Position numbers and translations under genes: made by a program
Part shown: positions 6,011 to 6,410 of the stretch, one piece after another
How the letters are laid out: each line of letters opens with the position of its first letter
How positions within the stretch are numbered: position 1 is the first letter of the stretch
Assembly (NCBI GenBank): GCA_031269135.1
Contig: JAISZP010000216.1
Location: 1-6,410 of the forward strand
Origin: Deltaproteobacteria bacterium
GTDB lineage: Bacteria; Desulfobacterota; Desulfarculia; Adiutricales; Adiutricaceae
Direction: 5' to 3'
DNA: 6,410 nucleotides
Notes under the pieces: generated by a model
The model's input: the letters and a program-made list of their open reading frames with translations, nothing else
Told to the model about the DNA's origin: nothing
The model's database searches: none

Positions 6011-6095
6011 TTGTAACCATAAAGCTTTTGGAACCGTAAGGCTCTTGTGACCATAAAGCTTTTGGAACCGTAAAGTTTTTGGAACTTCGACTTCT
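6011..6095. repeat. 17-bp tandem repeat, about 5 copies
   Basis: Units start at 6011, 6028, 6045, 6062 and 6079. The first four read TTGTAACCATAAAGCTT, TTGGAACCGTAAGGCTC, TTGTGACCATAAAGCTT and TTGGAACCGTAAAGTTT; the fifth keeps only TTGGAAC. Units one and three, and two and four, are most alike, so a 34-bp pair was probably duplicated. Bases 5994-6010 may be a further degenerate copy. The 17-bp period is not a multiple of three, so a coding role is unlikely. Confidence 0.85.
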
Positions 6096-6211
6096 TAAAG
6101 CCATATGCTCCTTATTCATCGGCGCTCTTGAAACGAAAACCGACGAAACAAAATCAGACCAGAGATCATCGAGGCAAGATGGTCGTCTGAAGGGCTGCTT
6201 AAAGGCGCTTT

Positions 6212-6410
6212 TTGCGTCTCCGGAAATTTTTAGTCCATCGCCGAATCAACCGAAAGCTGCTGAAAATCCCCGGATACGCAAACTTCAACTACTTGCGGCC
6301 ATCGCCTTTCTTGGCTGCCGAAAATTTTGCGTTTATCGACGCCGACTTTATCGGTTTGCTTAGGGCCTATCGGACTATTGCATCAACGATGGCTTCAAAG
6401 ATGGCGTCAA
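6212..6410 (+). CDS. Possible partial gene running off the right edge
   Basis: An open frame from TTG at 6212 (AAAGG about six bases before) runs 66 codons to the window end without a stop. The translation begins MRLRKFLVHRRINRKLLKIP and continues with protein-like text such as NYLRPSPFLAAENFAFIDAD. No family is recognised. A conflicting minus-strand candidate lies at 6367-6410, and a 94-codon frame at 6079-6363 is a third reading of this region. At most one is real, and this may be noncoding. Confidence 0.2.
   Translation, partial: MRLRKFLVHRRINRKLLKIPGYANFNYLRPSPFLAAENFAFIDADFIGLLRAYRTIASTMASKMAS
6367..6410 (-). CDS. Possible C-terminal end of a gene entering from the right
   Basis: On the minus strand the last bases read DAIFEAIVDAIVR and then TAG (6369-6367). 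The short tail has a regular alternation of acidic and hydrophobic residues and GC-rich codons like those of the operon genes. Only 13 residues are visible, so neither the family nor the reality of the gene can be judged. It conflicts with the plus-strand candidate at 6212-6410. Confidence 0.2.
   Translation of the reverse strand, partial: DAIFEAIVDAIVR

Noticed and set aside
6079..6363. 94-codon plus-strand frame beginning with TTG inside the 17-bp repeats
   Set aside because: No ribosome site, no family resemblance, a start within repeat DNA, and conflict with equally plausible frames in the same segment.

Overview
The window looks like chromosomal DNA from an anaerobic bacterium. The main evidence is a divergent Rnf-type (ferredoxin-linked, membrane-bound) electron transport locus packed with 4Fe-4S cysteine motifs. 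The fairly GC-rich genes, the GTG and TTG starts and the family resemblance would fit Desulfobacterota or a similar anaerobic lineage, but that is a guess: there is no rRNA or other marker gene here. The left 4 kb is compact and coding. The right 2.4 kb is mostly AT-rich DNA with one small gene.

Region 1 (about 47-4083, minus strand) is one transcription unit. A near-consensus sigma-70 promoter (TTGACA, 17 bp, TAAGAT; 4055-4083) precedes a leader of about 165 nt. It then reads a 12-segment MFS transporter (2643-3881), an RnfC-like iron-sulfur protein (1489-2646, TTG start inside a 4-bp TTGA overlap) and a fusion protein (117-1508, GTG start, 20-bp overlap). The fusion joins an RnfD-like membrane domain to the ferredoxin part of RnfB. 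The RnfC homologue has lost the glycine-rich NADH/FMN signature, and the RnfB part has lost its own membrane anchor and first cluster motif. The operon's last gene ends inside a 32-bp tandem repeat. Any rnfG, rnfE or rnfA would lie beyond the left edge.

Region 2 (about 4084-4825) is gene-poor and very AT-rich. It holds a hairpin, a pair of perfect 18-bp inverted repeats about 290 bp apart (MITE-like), two 19-bp near-identical direct repeats with coding-like remnants, and a strong intrinsic terminator.

Region 3 (4826-5228) is a 70-residue XRE/Cro-type regulator on the minus strand with an excellent Shine-Dalgarno before a GTG start. Upstream lie a perfect 16-bp palindrome and an adjacent 20-bp inverted repeat. 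These overlap the -35 and -10 boxes of a divergent plus-strand promoter that points into about 1 kb with no recognisable gene.

Region 4 (5229-6410) is AT-rich and empty to about 5840. It is followed by an extended -10 promoter, a run of GC-rich hairpins (possible small RNA or leader), a 17-bp tandem repeat array, and two mutually exclusive weak candidates for partial genes at the right edge.

The genes suggest that ferredoxin electrons enter through the RnfB-like domain, now tethered to the RnfD-like membrane subunit, while the RnfC-like subunit may use a partner other than NADH. The transporter is translationally coupled to this module, which hints at a substrate link.
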